Positions 15,801 to 28,566 of a stretch of 64,000 nucleotides of DNA are shown piece by piece (position 1 is the first letter of the stretch; every line of letters starts with the position of its first letter). The position numbers were made by a program, and so were the translations under genes. Location: contig JABVXV010000015.1 in NCBI GenBank assembly GCA_013365325.1, positions 371,732 to 435,731 of the forward strand. Reading direction: 5' to 3'. Under the pieces are notes generated by a model. The model was not told the DNA's origin. It made no database searches and saw nothing but the letters and a program-made list of their open reading frames with translations. Origin of the DNA: Dipetalonema caudispina. Its lineage: Eukaryota > Nematoda > Chromadorea > Rhabditida > Onchocercidae.

Positions 15801-18236
15801 GGTATCATTTCTTAGCTCTTTTATATTTAATTTTTTAAATTTTTTCCAAATTTACTTAGCTTATTTTTTTATGTTAATTAATTATGCATCAGTTTAATGT
15901 ACTGCCAACAAGAAGAATCACCAATGAATGATAAGAGAAATCGGTTGCGGTAGAGATCAAACAGAAATATAAGTAGAAAAATTGAAGAAAAATGAAGAAA
16001 AATACTGTTGCCCTTTCTATCTAATCTCTTCTTTCTTTTTTATTCATTTCACAAAAACTTATCAAAATGTTTTAGATAAATAATTTACAACAAAATATGA
16101 ATTTATGCTTATTTTCTAACTCATAACTGTACTTTTCTCTTTCTTTGTTACTTCTAGCATTATTGTCCACGAATTAAATGAATAATTTAATTGATTGTAG
16201 CGAAACTTTGAATTTGTGTGATCGCGAGAAATCATACATTATCTAATAACTATGAAATGTTTGGAAATGCATTTATCGAATAACTTTTATATCAATTAAT
16301 TTATTATATTTAATTTAGAAGGCAATGTGTGATTTTGAAGCATTTTTAAAATTTCATTTTATAGAAATAAAAAAAATTCAAATAATCGATTTTTTGTTTT
16401 TATTGAAGTATTGCTTATAGTTTGCATTAAATCATTCTGTTAATGAAATGTAACAATTTATAAAATCTGAATATCGTCTAAATGCCTATGTTTCCATACT
16501 TTCCTTATTGCTATTAAGGAAAAAAAAAAAAAAAAAAAAAGGATAATTTGTATAAATTTAAACAGAAATAAAAGAAATTCCTCTCAAAAAGTATTTCTCT
16601 TATTGTTCAATAAAATGGTAAAAATTAATTATTTCCAAAAGTGGAAGCAATCATTAGGATGTATTATATTGAGAGAAATTAGAATGAATCATTCACTTTT
16701 GTGTGAATTGGATATGATAATTCGAAATTTGCATATTACATTTTCAAAAGGAGAAAAGAAAAGATTGAGAACAGTTTTTGACATGAATAAAATTGTTAAT
16801 AGTAACATTTATTTATAATTTATACAGTAAACGATAGATGTAGTATCAATTTTAAACCAATCAAATAAATTCAGTGGTAAATTAATCGATAACACTCATG
16901 ATGATACGTAAGATTGATGATGAATAGGTAATTAACTAATCGCTTACAATTAAATGTTATACAAATTTTTTATGATGCCTACTATGCCATACATTTACCT
17001 CAAAAACGATAACTCAGAATAATTAATTATAAGGAATGAAAAGTGACTTGAGTTACTTCTAGTTGAAATTTTAAGAGAGTTTTAGAAAATTAGACTAAAC
17101 TTCGTAAGGACTTCAAAATCATTTTCACTTCTGTAATCATCTCTGTCATCTAATCATTGATCAATTTGTTCCCTTCTCTAATTTTATTTATAGTTTTAGC
17201 TTAAAAAGCTGAAAAAGCAGAGGATTAGTCTATTATCATCTAAGCCTAGTAAAAAATATTTATTTTTAAACCGAATGAATTGCTGGAAAGAGAAAAAAAA
17301 AAACAAATGCAATGCCGTGGAAAGTACATATCATATCATATCATATAGATTTTAGTAATTTTCATTTGTCCTTTGAATTTTAAATCCTATTCATAATTGT
17401 TGTAAACTTTTTAAAATACGAAAAAGAAACATTAGTTACTTTAAATTCCCCCTTAGAAGAAGAAAATGCTATGTTAAGCAAATTGCAATAAATTATGGAA
17501 ATTTTCCGAATAAATCGTAACTTAAGAGATAAAAATATTATTGTCAGTATCATAAATTTGAATATTTTTTTTAAAATTATTTTTAGAAATATTTTGGAAA
17601 TTTCTCATCTGAATAGATCGATTGATGATTGAGTTAAAATTATAAGATAAAATGATTTTATCATTGGTAAAATTATTAATAACCATTAATGCATTTCATT
17701 GTAATGATTAGAATCCATCCTCGTTACATTCCACTCTCATAGCTTTCTGATCAGTTTGTGAATTAATTGTTATTGAACATTTATTTCCATTCTCTTTACA
17801 GTATTCAAATATTCCCTCATATGTTAAATTTTAAAATTATGAAAATAGCAACTGGATGATAAGTTCGATTTACATCAAAATATTCACATCCCTAATTTCA
17901 ATCAAGCATTCTCTGGAATATCTCGATCGTTTTCAGTTCTATTCTTCATCTTAGCATCATTCGTTATAATTATCACTCTGTATCAATGTTTAGATATAAG
18001 TACACCTGATTATCTAATAATATGAATGAATGTTTCGCAAACAACTCAAACCGCTGATATCTTAGAAACACCGGGAGGATTTGTCGAACTGTTAATGCAT
18101 TGACATATAGTCCATTTCTGAAATCTATGAGTGAAATAAGAAACTTTCCCGTTACTAACTTTCCAATGGACCCAAGAAATCTCTCTATTAATTACCTCCC
18201 GAGAAATCCGCTCTCATACTTCCCGTTCTTCCCCAT
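7746..18236 (-). CDS. Candidate gene made of very small exons (possibly 5' part of the HtrL gene)
   Basis: No family was recognised. Six small open segments on the minus strand have splice-like borders and compatible phases: 18236-18196 (start MGKNGKYESGFLG, GTAATT donor, phase 2), 15468-15435 (completes Arg, then IEQVNKSPSNL, GTGAGT donor), 12433-12395 (KCKCKAELENVKQ), 9559-9512 (RRYEQKQYVMFQHGIP, GTAAGT donor), 9110-9081 (YEYRQIRKKK) and 7823-7746 (MENLQREKRSKM to KTMKNSVM, GTAAGA donor). From the second exon on, every exon ends at a codon boundary. The product would be short, basic and rich in Lys, Arg, Gln and Tyr. The last exon could join in phase 0 to 6553, which would make this the start of the HtrL-domain gene, but ATG directly after the AG at 7824 also suits a trans-spliced start there. 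Introns would be 0.4-3 kb. Evidence is splice grammar and phase only. Confidence 0.32.
15116..15158. repeat. (TC)n microsatellite
   Basis: A CT-dinucleotide tract with a few interruptions, in the AT-rich stretch between two candidate micro-exons. Confidence 0.9.
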
Positions 18237-18672
18237 TCCATACTTATCATTTGTCCATATATCAGTTATAATGAGAGTTGGACGGTATTATTTTCATAGG
18301 CAGACAATTAAAGTTAATAAACCAATCGCAAATCATCCTTTAACCTATCAGTGGCACTTAGGGATTAATGCTGGTTCAGATATGTCTTTGGGTTTTATTG
18401 ATTTTTGATTATTGTATTGTAGTAATGGAATTCCATTTATTATTTCAAGTCCACACCCTTTATTTGAGTTCCATTTTATTAATTAACGATATCTTTAAAT
18501 AAAATGATTTGATATGAGAAAAGAAAAGGAGAAGATATACTTTCAGGCACTCTTTTTACATTGATATTAAACGTGAAAAAGAATTGAGTGATTGATGATA
18601 AATTTATATTTATGAGAATTTTCACTTATTGAAATTTTATTGAACTTTCAGCTCAATCATTAATTTGAAAAA

Positions 18673-21600
18673 ATGGCAGAGGTTGAAGTGATTGATCCGT
18701 TGGAAGAGGAGGCGTTGCCTAATCTTACCAAGAAAGAACTGAAGGTTGGTGGTTAATCAAACTTTAGCCAAAAAAGTATGAAGTAATTTTAAACCTTTGC
18801 GTTGTCGGAGTAATTTTCAACTGGTGTGTTTTCATAATTCCATGAGAGGAATCGCTGTTTGGAAGCGATTCTAGTAGATGATATTATGGGAAATTTGAGT
18901 TTCTCTCCTCCTACGTTACATATATCTTGCTCATTTTGCTTATCTCCTTAGGAATTGGAACGAAGGAAAAATAAAAACAAAAAAAAGAAGGAATCGAAGA
19001 AGAAAAAGACTCTAAGAATGACTAATGGAGACGATGGTGCTAGAAATTCGGATTCAGGTTCTAATGTTTTTCTGTAATCGCCTTTTCATCCATTTGTCTG
19101 TTATGGATATTTATGGTTGGAATGCGTCATATCTTCCAACAGTCACTGTATTATCTATTTTATTTGTGCTATTAAATATTGCTTCCTCCCGGCACTTCGA
19201 AATATAGAATTTAGGTATCGATAAAACTCCAGTAACCAGTGATACTGATGACAATATTGAAGTGATCTATGTTGGGAAACCTCTAGAGCTAGATCCTAAC
19301 GATCCAAACTATCACTACTTCTCGAAAGTTTTCGAGAGTTTCAAGGTTTTCTTATCGATTTATTTTGCATTGATGACCTTAAAACAGTACGCTAAAATGG
19401 CTGCTATATATTCTAATTTACTTCATAAGACTTCTAGAATCGGTGCCCAGTAATCCGGACTAGTCAAAAACTTTTAAATTCTGTGTTCAAAGTATCTATG
19501 TGAGTTTCATTTTTTGAAAATAATGGTTCCTTTGCTGACATACTTGTCATTATGGATTCAGAGTAGAAAGCTTTTCATCATCCTGCAGTGAAGAATATGT
19601 TGAAATACATAGCGGAGTTTGTAAATGTTATTTATATTTTTGTTAGTGGTAGTAATGTTCTTCATAAATTGTGCAGATAAGCGAGGAAGTAAAGAAAGAA
19701 GAACCTGTTGAGAAAGTTGAACCAGAAATGAAGAAGGAAGAAGTACCAACGAAGGCTTCTATTTCGGAAAAGATTTTGCAAGAAGAAATGAGTGAAAAGC
19801 GGGTAATTGTTGAGAGATTTCTTTTCTCCTTCCTCCAATATGCATTTGGGGATGTATGCACGGATCTTAAGAAATGTTTGTATTTTCGTTGTGGAGAATT
19901 TTTTAATTAATGCTGCTTATTTCATGATTTGAGAAACATTGTCACATATTCCATTTTTAGCGCGAACAAGAAGAGGCGGGACAAACACAAACTTTAAGTA
20001 AGAGGAAACTTCGTCTATCAATGCAACCGACTATTGCCGAACTGAAAGAGGTATTCAGAAGAACGCATTTGTTTATTTCCAAAAGTCGTAGGTTGTTTGT
20101 TCCATACTGTTGAGTTTCTGTGTTTTCAGATAGTTTCCCAGCCTCATGTTGTTACCATTGTTATAGAGATATCTCTTCAGTCATTTCTCAATCTTAATAT
20201 GTTAGGAAGGCTTAGCATTCGAAATGTATATTTGTTTACCCCTTTCTGACAAGATTTTAGTGAAATTATTAAATATTGTTAGATAAATAATATCTCAGGT
20301 TACAACACGGCCAGATGTAGTGGAATGGGCGGATGTTACTTCACGTGATCCTCATCTTCTGGTTACCTTGAAAGCATACAGAAATACCGTACCTGTACCG
20401 CGACATTGGAATGCTAAGAGAAAATACTTGGCAGGCAAACGTGGTTTTGAAAGACCTCCATTTGATTTGCCTGATTTTATCAAGAGGACGGGTATAATGG
20501 AAATGCGTGAGACAATGTGGGAAAAAGTAAGTTTTTTCAGATTTCGTTTTTAAATTTCTGGATGTTCTTTTTAAATTGAATAAGTTTGTATGATTGAATC
20601 GGCATCAATCCTATAGGATCATGAGTTTCGAACGAATGAAGAAAGGAAGAGATTAATAATTAAAGTTTGCTTCCTGCATCGTGAAAGCGATACGATATGT
20701 TGTGTGATGCATCAGTTTTTGCTTGTTATTCCTCTGACTTATTCTCTACTTTTGCATTCACTGATTTAGGAAGATGCCCAGTCGTTAAAGTCAAAAATGC
20801 GTGAACGTGCAAGACCGAAGCTTGGCCGTATTGATATCGATTATCAAAAGCTGCATGATGCTTTTTTCAAATGGCAAACAAAACCTGTGATGACTCAAAT
20901 GGGTGAACTATACTATGAAGGTAAAGAACTGGAAACAGTCATGCGTGAGAAGAAACCAGGTGAACTGACCGATGAACTACGAGTTGCGCTAGGAATGCCT
21001 GTCGGACCTGTAAGTGTGATTCTATATTTATGGAACAGGAATCGAATACTTAACATGAGTGACTAGTGATATTTCTTGTCGTTTCAGAATGCGCACAAAT
21101 TTCCGCCTCCATGGTTGATTGCAATGCAGCGGTATGGACCACCGCCATCGTATCCGAATCTGAAAATACCGGGATTGAATTGTCCTATTCCAGAAGGGTG
21201 TGCATTTGGTTATCATGCTGGTGGATGGGGTAAGCCTCCAGTCGATGAAATGGGCAAGCCGTTGTATGGTGATGTGTTCGGTCTTGAGGTTACAAATTGA
21301 TATTGGTTATTAAACTGGCTTTTGGGAAATCTTTTCCTTGCAAATTGCAATTTCAAGTTCAACAAAATATTTTTGTCAGAGTTGATTTCATTTAACTTTT
21401 ACACTGGAACCTACATCTCTCATTTCATGGGAATGTGAGGTTAAAATTGCCGTTATGCTGAGTTGTATAAAACCAATTTCCACTGATTTTTATTCTTATA
21501 TCTGTAACAGGAAGGATATTGTAAGAAGTTTCAAAATCCTTTAGGTAGTCCGTATTGTATTGATTCAGAAGCTTAAGATGTTATATTCATATGTCTAGTG

Positions 21601-23058
21601 CCTGAAGATGACCTTTTTACTTGGTAATTTGCTGTTCTTCATTGTTTAATATATCTGTTATGTTTATCGTTTACTACAAATCTTTCTTAACGTTCTTGCA
21701 ACTGGCTCCATTTTTAAAAATCGTAGTTTTTTTTCAGGTTCCAACACTGCCAGAATTGGATGATGAGTCGCGAATAGAACGACGACATTGGGGTGAAATA
21801 GGTAGTGATGAGGATTCTAGTGAGGAAAGTGAAGAGGAAGAGGAAGGTGAAGGTGGTGCGGTTGAAGTAGGCTTTGTTACTCCGGCTACTACCGAAGGGT
21901 TAGTTCTACTTGTGACTCAGTAGTCTTCGAAGTTAGTGGTAGAAAATTTTAGTAACAAAAAATCTGACGGAATGCAAGTTTTTTCAAAAGATTTATGTTT
22001 TGGTTGCATTCTTTTAAAGAAGAGGAAGTTACTTCGCCAAAATTCGTTACTTTATTCTCAGATTAATTTAGTAGTGATTTAAAGTTAAGGAAATGTTCTT
22101 TTTCTTTTTTAGTTTTGCAACACCATCAGGAATGACCTCTGGCGTTCTTACTGGTGTTGAAACTCCGGATACCATTGAATTGCGAAAGGGCAAACGGATA
22201 GAAGACAGGTCTTTTGAATTTTCTGTATTTTCATCTTTTTCAGTTTAGCAAATATTGTAAAACGTAAGGCATATTAGTTCCACTTTTGTGAAGTAAATGC
22301 TTGAAACATGATTCCATGCTGAGTTGTAAGAGAGAGTGATTTCTAGGATTAATTAGATACTTTTAGTTTGATAAATTGAAAATTTATGTATTAATCAGGA
22401 AGTTGAGAATCAGTGTTTTAAATAGAAATTTTAGCAGCACAACAGGTGGTGAGACTCCTGCACCAGCACTCTATACGGTACTTCAAGAACGTAAAATTGA
22501 TCGTATCGCTGGACAAATGATGGCCAGTACTCATGTTTATGATTTGTCGGTGAGCATTTTATTCATGAGCTTTTTGTTTTGGTCCTCATTCATTTTCTTG
22601 TTTAAATTTCATCAAAGAAAACAGTGCTTTTTCAGTTTATAAATCAGGTCATGAAATTTGGGTGTACTTGGATAAAATTTCTAATATTTTGTGTTTTTTA
22701 GAAGAAACCACCTCCGGCTCCAGCAGCACAAGGAGTGGATCCTGGAGTGGAAGTATCGTTGAATCCGGAAGACCTTGATCTAGCTGATCAAAAAGGTCTG
22801 GAGAAGAAGTATGAAGAACAGTTGCGGAAGCAGACTCGTGGACGGCAGGATGATGACGAAGATTTTTCAGATATGGTGGCTGAACATTCTGCTAAACAGA
22901 ACGTTAGCTTTATAACTTTTCTTACACTTCCTTTCCTCGCTTTTCCTTCTGTTATCTGTTTTGCTTTCATTTTAATTGTGTTGCAGCGTAAAAGAAAGGT
23001 ACAGGAGCAGAAGAAAACAACGCAGCAGCAAAAGAAGTATAAAGATTTCAAATTTTGA
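18673..23058 (+). CDS. SF3B2: Splicing factor 3B subunit 2 (SAP145)
   Basis: Thirteen exons join in frame to about 611 residues: 18673-18744, 18952-19057, 19215-19345, 19677-19802, 19961-20050, 20299-20526, 20770-21009, 21088-21288, 21738-21898, 22113-22208, 22438-22549, 22702-22902, 22987-23058. The order of features matches SF3B2: a Lys-rich N-terminal segment, the IEVIYVGKPLELDPNDPNY region, the DUF382 core (VPVPRHWNAKRKYLAGKRG, PPFDLPDFIKRTGI, KIDIDYQKLHDAFFKWQTKP-like), the PSP domain (PPWLIAMQRYGPPPSYPNLK, GYHAGGWGKPPVDE), an acidic linker, and the C-terminal EDFSDMVAEHSAKQ and KKYKDFKF. The human protein is longer (about 895), mostly because its Pro-rich SAP-domain N-terminus is absent here. 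In the U2 snRNP SF3b complex the protein binds SF3B4 and contacts pre-mRNA near the branch point. Confidence 0.98.
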
Positions 23059-24782
23059 AACACACATTTTGTACTCTTGTGTTTTTTGATTTGTTTGTTA
23101 GTGATATCATGGAGTTTAGGCCGCGTCAGACTTGCTATAGATTTTAAATTCCTATCTGTAACTTTGTCAAGTGTAGATTCCTGGTTTCTGAGAATCATTA
23201 TAAACGATAAGTCGGTGGCTTTTCCTCAAAATCGAGGAGATGGTCAATCTTTTTGATGCCGAAGAAAATTATTTTATTTTGATAATACAGTGGATTAACT
23301 GGTACAAGAATTTTCCTCTCCTAAATGCATCCTGAAAGATTTAGCTTCATAAACATTTTTGATTTAATTCATAGATTATTCTTGCATTTTTACTGCATGA
23401 AATTGTATATTTTCACCTTTCTTGATGAATATTATAGATGGGTGGTTGCAAGCAAAAATTAATAAACTTATAACACTCACTTCAACAGTAAAAACTATTT
23501 AGTTGGCTGAGCAACGATAGCAATTAGTGAACTTTTTTTGCGTTGGGATTAACGCTGAACATATTGTGGGACAAGTTATAATTACATCTTATTCAAGCAG
23601 TCAACGGCTTTCTCGTATTGAACGACAAAACAGTAATGACCACACGAGGCGTGCGGGGAATTTTTGTGAGAATTTACACTCCTTTCTTTCAACGTAGAAT
23701 TGACTTTTTCTCATTCTCTTCCAACAAAGATGGAATCACAGGGCAATCTAGTTTGGGTGAAAATGAGATTAAAGAAGGGGTCTTTCTTTGGTGAACAGTC
23801 CTTGTTAAACAATCTAGAGAGATGGTGTGATGGAGGAAGGTCCAAATGGGTTGAACCCTAGCGTTTATTTCTGACAACTGAGTAGTTGCTAAAAGTTTGC
23901 TTGACATGTCAGGAAAACAACCAGATTTTCACTGGAGAACCTAAACGCGTCGTTTTCTTAGTCTAAGGATACCTTAAATTGATGATTTTGATTCTCAGAC
24001 TAAGAAAGCGATACTTCCCATGAAAGTCAGTGACACAATATTCAAGCGCGGAAGGAAACAGAAGATATAAAAATGCAGATAAAATAAGGAAAGGAAACAA
24101 AGGAGTAAACAAGACTAGGTTATTACATTGCTTGGCCTGGAGTTATATCGCATTATATCGCAGTGTAATATGAGACTTTCGTTGCTTAAGTCATAAATCT
24201 GAATCAAGATCTAAGAACCAGCCAAGTGATCTTCATTCACCTTTCTATTCATTGATATTTTTCCGTGATCAGTTTAGAAATAGACTTTCATCGCAATGTT
24301 CAGCATTTATGACTAAAACCGAAATATCGTATACAATAAATATGATTTATATTTAAATTTGCTACTATGTCATTTTTCAATAGTCAAGAAACTAATGAGA
24401 CTCTCAAATTTCTGGAGAAATTTAAGAGTCTCCAAAGTTAATATTATTTCTTGTTTAGATATAGCTACGAACAAGCATTATCACTGTGAATTTTATGGAC
24501 TAAGAAGATGTTAAAGGAAAGAGATGGAGGCATATGATTGTTATAATTACACCGAAGTAAGATTAAATCGCATCAGTACTATTGCAGTTCAATAAATCTG
24601 TGGAGAAGCATTTAAATGATTAAATTACAGCCTCCAAATCCCTTCAGCTATCCTATAGAGATCTTTTGTCATGAAATCACATATATATTGCAAACATTTC
24701 TCATGCCATTTTCACCTAAGCCAGAAATATAACGAACCTGTTGGATACACGTAAATGAACAATCACAGAGAGAAATATAGAA
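23059..24782. other. Intergenic region between convergent SF3B2 and VPS72
   Basis: The two genes face each other across this 1.7 kb. Short open frames here (for example near 23689-23907, minus) have no recognisable motifs and poor coding character. Nothing beyond probable 3' UTRs is seen. Confidence 0.6.
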
Positions 24783-26986
24783 TCAAGATTTCTTGGAAAG
24801 CCATGATTTCACTGCTGGATGATTAGGCATACTTTTCAAATATTCTGCATATTTTTCTCGGATAAGTTTGAATGCCTCAGTCGTTGCAAATGGCAAACCA
24901 GTTAATGGGTCGCGATACTTTGCAGGACGTGATGTTACGCAACAAAGGAGTTTCACCTGAAATTAGTGTTTTACAGATACTAATAAAACGACACTAATAA
25001 GAAATAAAAGATGAGGTCGTTTGTACTGATTTCACTGACGATCCTATTGACGACAAGATGAAATATTGTGATGCAAGCAGGATAAGTCTTCTAGTCATAA
25101 GAAGAATTTACCACGACTGATAGCACAGTGATAAACCACTCCAGCTCATTGACCTGTGATCATTTGATATCGGCAGGCAAAATGGTGGCATATGAAAGAA
25201 AATATGGACTTGCATCCGAATTTCTCGAAGCTAAGTAGCAGGCATGGAGGATGCGATTTTTTTTTACCCTCACATTTCACTGAATGTAAAAGCCAATCGC
25301 TTTAAGATAAAATGAAGTAGAAAAATGGAAAACTTTTAATGGACAGTAAAAATTCACCACTCTTTCTGGCTTCACAAATTTTTTTATGTCTGGAACAACT
25401 ATCCATTTGCCATTTGGGCCATCCGTAGTGCTAATGTAGGGTGGTTTCAATTTCCGAATAACATCTGTTTTTTCACGTTTCTTTTTCTTTTCCAGCTCAA
25501 ATTGCTCATATTTCTTTAATGATGCAACATTTTTCCGTTCTGTTTCCTTGGCTTCTTCCAAATATTGCGCCTAGAACAAAAGAGTGATCGAAGTTAAACT
25601 ACAGTGAACATATCGACTTTTGACGATGAACAGCTGCTTTAATAGTGCTTCTAAATATATATCTTAATTCGTAATAAAATAAAGAAAGAATGAATGTAAG
25701 AACGGAACATACCTGAGTTTCAGGACTGACAGTGTTGGCGGCTGCAGTGAGGCAACCCATTCGTGCCATTACCCATTTCTTGTTTTTTTCTAACAAAGCT
25801 CTCTTCGAAGGACTACCACCCAGTTTCGGTTCCTAAGAAGAAAGTTGAAGAAAACGACCACAATAATTTAAGATTAAAGACACCATCTCTCTTCTTTAAT
25901 AAAATGCACTCAAAAACAACTCACATTTGGAAACTAACCATAATTCAAATCTGTTTTATTGTTTTGCTTTACTAGAAAGGGAATGATGTTAATATTTATG
26001 ATAAAAGTATTTACTTTATAACCAATTTTTCGTTTCCGTCGTTTGGGCTCTTCTTCTGCATCGCTAATTGGTTCATCTTCCTCTTCAGGACGATCAAAGT
26101 CAGAATCGACTTCATCATGATCTGATTCCACTGGTGATTCGAATGCATCATCGACATCATCCTGAAAAGGACTCAAAAATAATTGGAACATGTCCAGAGA
26201 GAGCAGTTCTAATAGCGAAAAGAATTTCAAGCAAAAATTTTGCTTAAGGTCAAAAAGTAGTTAGTCCACAATTGTATTGAAATACTAAGTATCCTAATAC
26301 AGTTTACATTCAAGCTATAAGGTAGGAGAATCTGAATCCACAAAAGTAAATCAGTCAATTTTTCTTCCGAAAAGTAATCGAAACAGAAATTGTGTCCTTT
26401 GTAAGGTATCAAGGGACCTTATGTGTTGCTTTCTTACATTTATTTAACTAAAACTTCATGGAAAAAAGAAACGAAACTACCTCAAGAAATCTACCATCAT
26501 ACGTGTTCTTGTAGAATTCATCTTCTTGCTCGGCTGATTCCAACAACTGCGCCATCTTATTACCAGCATTGGAACGTTTTTCACGAGTAGTAACCATAAG
26601 CTCAACATTTTCTTCTCCACTGCTGCTAGTTCTACTTCTGTATAACATTTCATTTCAATTTATTCGCTGAGAAAAAAATTATAGATTTCGTACTATCAAA
26701 ATAATTTTCAGAAAAGTACCTTCTGTACCTCATATTGGGTAGTTTTGTCTAGTATAAAGTAAAAGAATAGAAAATTTACGAGTATCTCAGATGCTTATCT
26801 GCTTCCATAATGGGATATTTCCCATTCTTTGCGACAAATTCTCAAATGTAAAATTTTCTGGAATGAAGAATGCACGAATACTTACTCATCATCATTGTCA
26901 TCACTACCATCTCCAGTATCACCAACTTCCATACGTTCTATTCCTTCCTTCGATTCTTCCTCACCTTCAGGCTCCTTTTTCATCAT
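24783..26986 (-). CDS. VPS72: VPS72/YL1, subunit of the SWR1/SRCAP chromatin remodeller
   Basis: Six exons give about 303 residues: 26986-26886, 26637-26481, 26161-26015, 25832-25713, 25570-25358, 24956-24783. The YL1 N-terminal signature is clear (REKRSNAGNKMAQLLESAEQ, EDEFYKNTYDGRF), followed by an acidic stretch (DEVDSDFDRPEEEDEP), basic KRRKRKIGYK, a coiled Lys/Glu region (SLKKYEQFELEKKKK), and the YL1 C-terminal domain (VTSRPAKYRDPLTGLPFAT, EAFKLIREKYAEYLKS). In the family the N-terminal acidic region is an H2A.Z chaperone and the C-terminal domain docks into SWR1/SRCAP. The start chosen is the ATG at 26986. This adds an acidic extension (KKEPEGEEESKEGIERMEV) before the canonical N-terminus of vertebrate YL1. 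A downstream Met at about 26595, just before VTTREKRSNAG, is the alternative. Confidence 0.96.
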
Positions 26987-27017
26987 CACTTCTTTATGCT
27001 TCTTTCTCTTATACTAC

Positions 27018-27026
27018 CTGAGAAGA
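27018..27026 (-). promoter_or_regulatory. Probable trans-splice acceptor of VPS72
   Basis: On the minus strand TTCTTCTCAG precedes a 32-base leader and the ATG at 26986, with no upstream exon found. This is the usual shape of a spliced-leader acceptor in nematodes. It could instead be an ordinary acceptor for an unseen 5' exon. Confidence 0.4.
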
Positions 27027-28293
27027 AAATATGATTAAATGAAGTTGTAACTATACCACCATATAAACATTAAAAAATTAGCAAAAAATTAAATTATACC
27101 TAAAATAACACCTATTCTTCTTACCATATCAAAAAAAAAAAAAAAAAATTTGACCATATGAAAGAGTTGAAGGGAAATTTCCAATCATAATTAAACAATA
27201 CTTTAGTAAATTTTTTGCTAATAAATTCTCTAAATTCCTTTATTCCTATGTATGTCCAATTTCATCTCATAAAATTTTTGCAAATTCAATTACACTTCAT
27301 CTTTAGCTGTCCCATATTAGCTTTATTAATAATTAGCAGCTCAATCATACTTACAATCTTACTAAATGTCTAAATAAAATAAACCATTGTGGAATAATTA
27401 TTACGAAAACTTTTTCTTAGGTTATGTCTGATTCTCTCATCACCTCTCCGTATCTAACTCTCTCCTTAATTTCCACTCTAACTCCACTACTATTTCCATC
27501 CATTTTTCCATGCTTCCTCCTAATTATCAATCTCTACTTTCTCTCCCAAAAAAGCATATTATTTCATTCCATTACATCACTTTGCGGTGTTATTTTCACT
27601 TCACGCTTATCTCTAAAGCATAATCTTTTTTTTTTTTTTTAGTCTTTAGCATCTTAACTCAAATTTTATATTTCAAATCTTATCAATCTCTGCTGTCTCA
27701 TACTGTTTCTCTGTTTTTTACACAAAGTCTCGCAGTTTCGTTAACTTGCTGTTGCGATGTATCAATTACTCAATTTTTTAAGTGCCAACATCGTATGGTT
27801 GTTGTTTTGTACATGAGATCATTGGATTATGTAGTATTCAGTTTACTTTTGCTATCATAAATTATTTTAAATTTCAATTAATTCTTACTTCCAAACTTTT
27901 TCATATCAGAATGATGTAATTTCAAGTTGTAAATATGATCGCGTAATGCATTATAAACCATTTTATATTATGAACGAGCTGTGGAATTTTCAGCCCATTT
28001 CTTTTTTCTTTTTTGTACAGTAGAAATAGTATAATAATGAAAATATACATAGAAATTCACTAAATGATATGCTATCAATCGAGTTGTTAGGAAAAAATTG
28101 AGAAATATTATTAGCTTTTCATTTCATAGTTATAAGGATTTCAGTTTTATAATGAGAAAAAGGTTAAAGGTAGATAACTGTTCAAGAAGTATATTTATTA
28201 GTTTCATGATTGGGAAAGTCTGAGAATGCTTTGTCGTTCTCTTTCTTGCTATGAATTTATGATAGATATGCTGGAAGTGCTTATGAATTACTA
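27027..28293. other. Non-coding stretch upstream of VPS72
   Basis: AT-rich sequence with an A20-like tract at 27129-27148 and a T-run at 27627-27642. No exon with recognisable protein features was found on either strand. Confidence 0.55.
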
Positions 28294-28506
28294 TTAACAG
28301 AAGTGTGAAATTTCGGAATAAAATAACTTCGAAGTATGCGTTCTATTGCCCTCTATACAACACTTTTCATTGCCATATTCCAGGTTTACTATTTGGTCGG
28401 AATCGATGGTACGTTTCCGCTTTTCCGCACTCGCAAATCGTCTGCTTCCTGTACCTGAGGCCGCAGTACCAGAGGTAGACACATTATGCTCTCTATTTGT
28501 GTTCAT
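28294..28506 (-). CDS. Small hypothetical protein with KRKR motif
   Basis: A 70-codon open frame on the minus strand begins with ATG at 28506 and ends in TAA at 28294. The product is Ser/Thr-rich at the start (STSGTAASGTGSRRF), then has a basic cluster AEKRKRT that could be a nuclear localisation signal, and four Cys/His in the last third. Base composition is richer in G and C than the flanks, which supports coding. No family is recognised. It may be only the first exon of a longer gene, since GTACAG and GTAAAC lie inside as possible donors. It is head-to-head with the gene starting at 28567, with 60 bases between start codons. Confidence 0.33.
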   Translation of the reverse strand: MNTNREHNVSTSGTAASGTGSRRFASAEKRKRTIDSDQIVNLEYGNEKCCIEGNRTHTSKLFYSEISHFC

Positions 28507-28566
28507 TTGTTGATAGAATTGAATTTATCAGGTTATTACGTCGATAAAAGATGAAAGTTACGCGAA

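Noticed and set aside
18100..18408. Plus-strand 102-codon frame upstream of SF3B2
   Set aside because: No motif, unusual Pro/Phe/Ser composition, no acceptor or donor logic, and it overlaps the minus-strand first-exon candidate.
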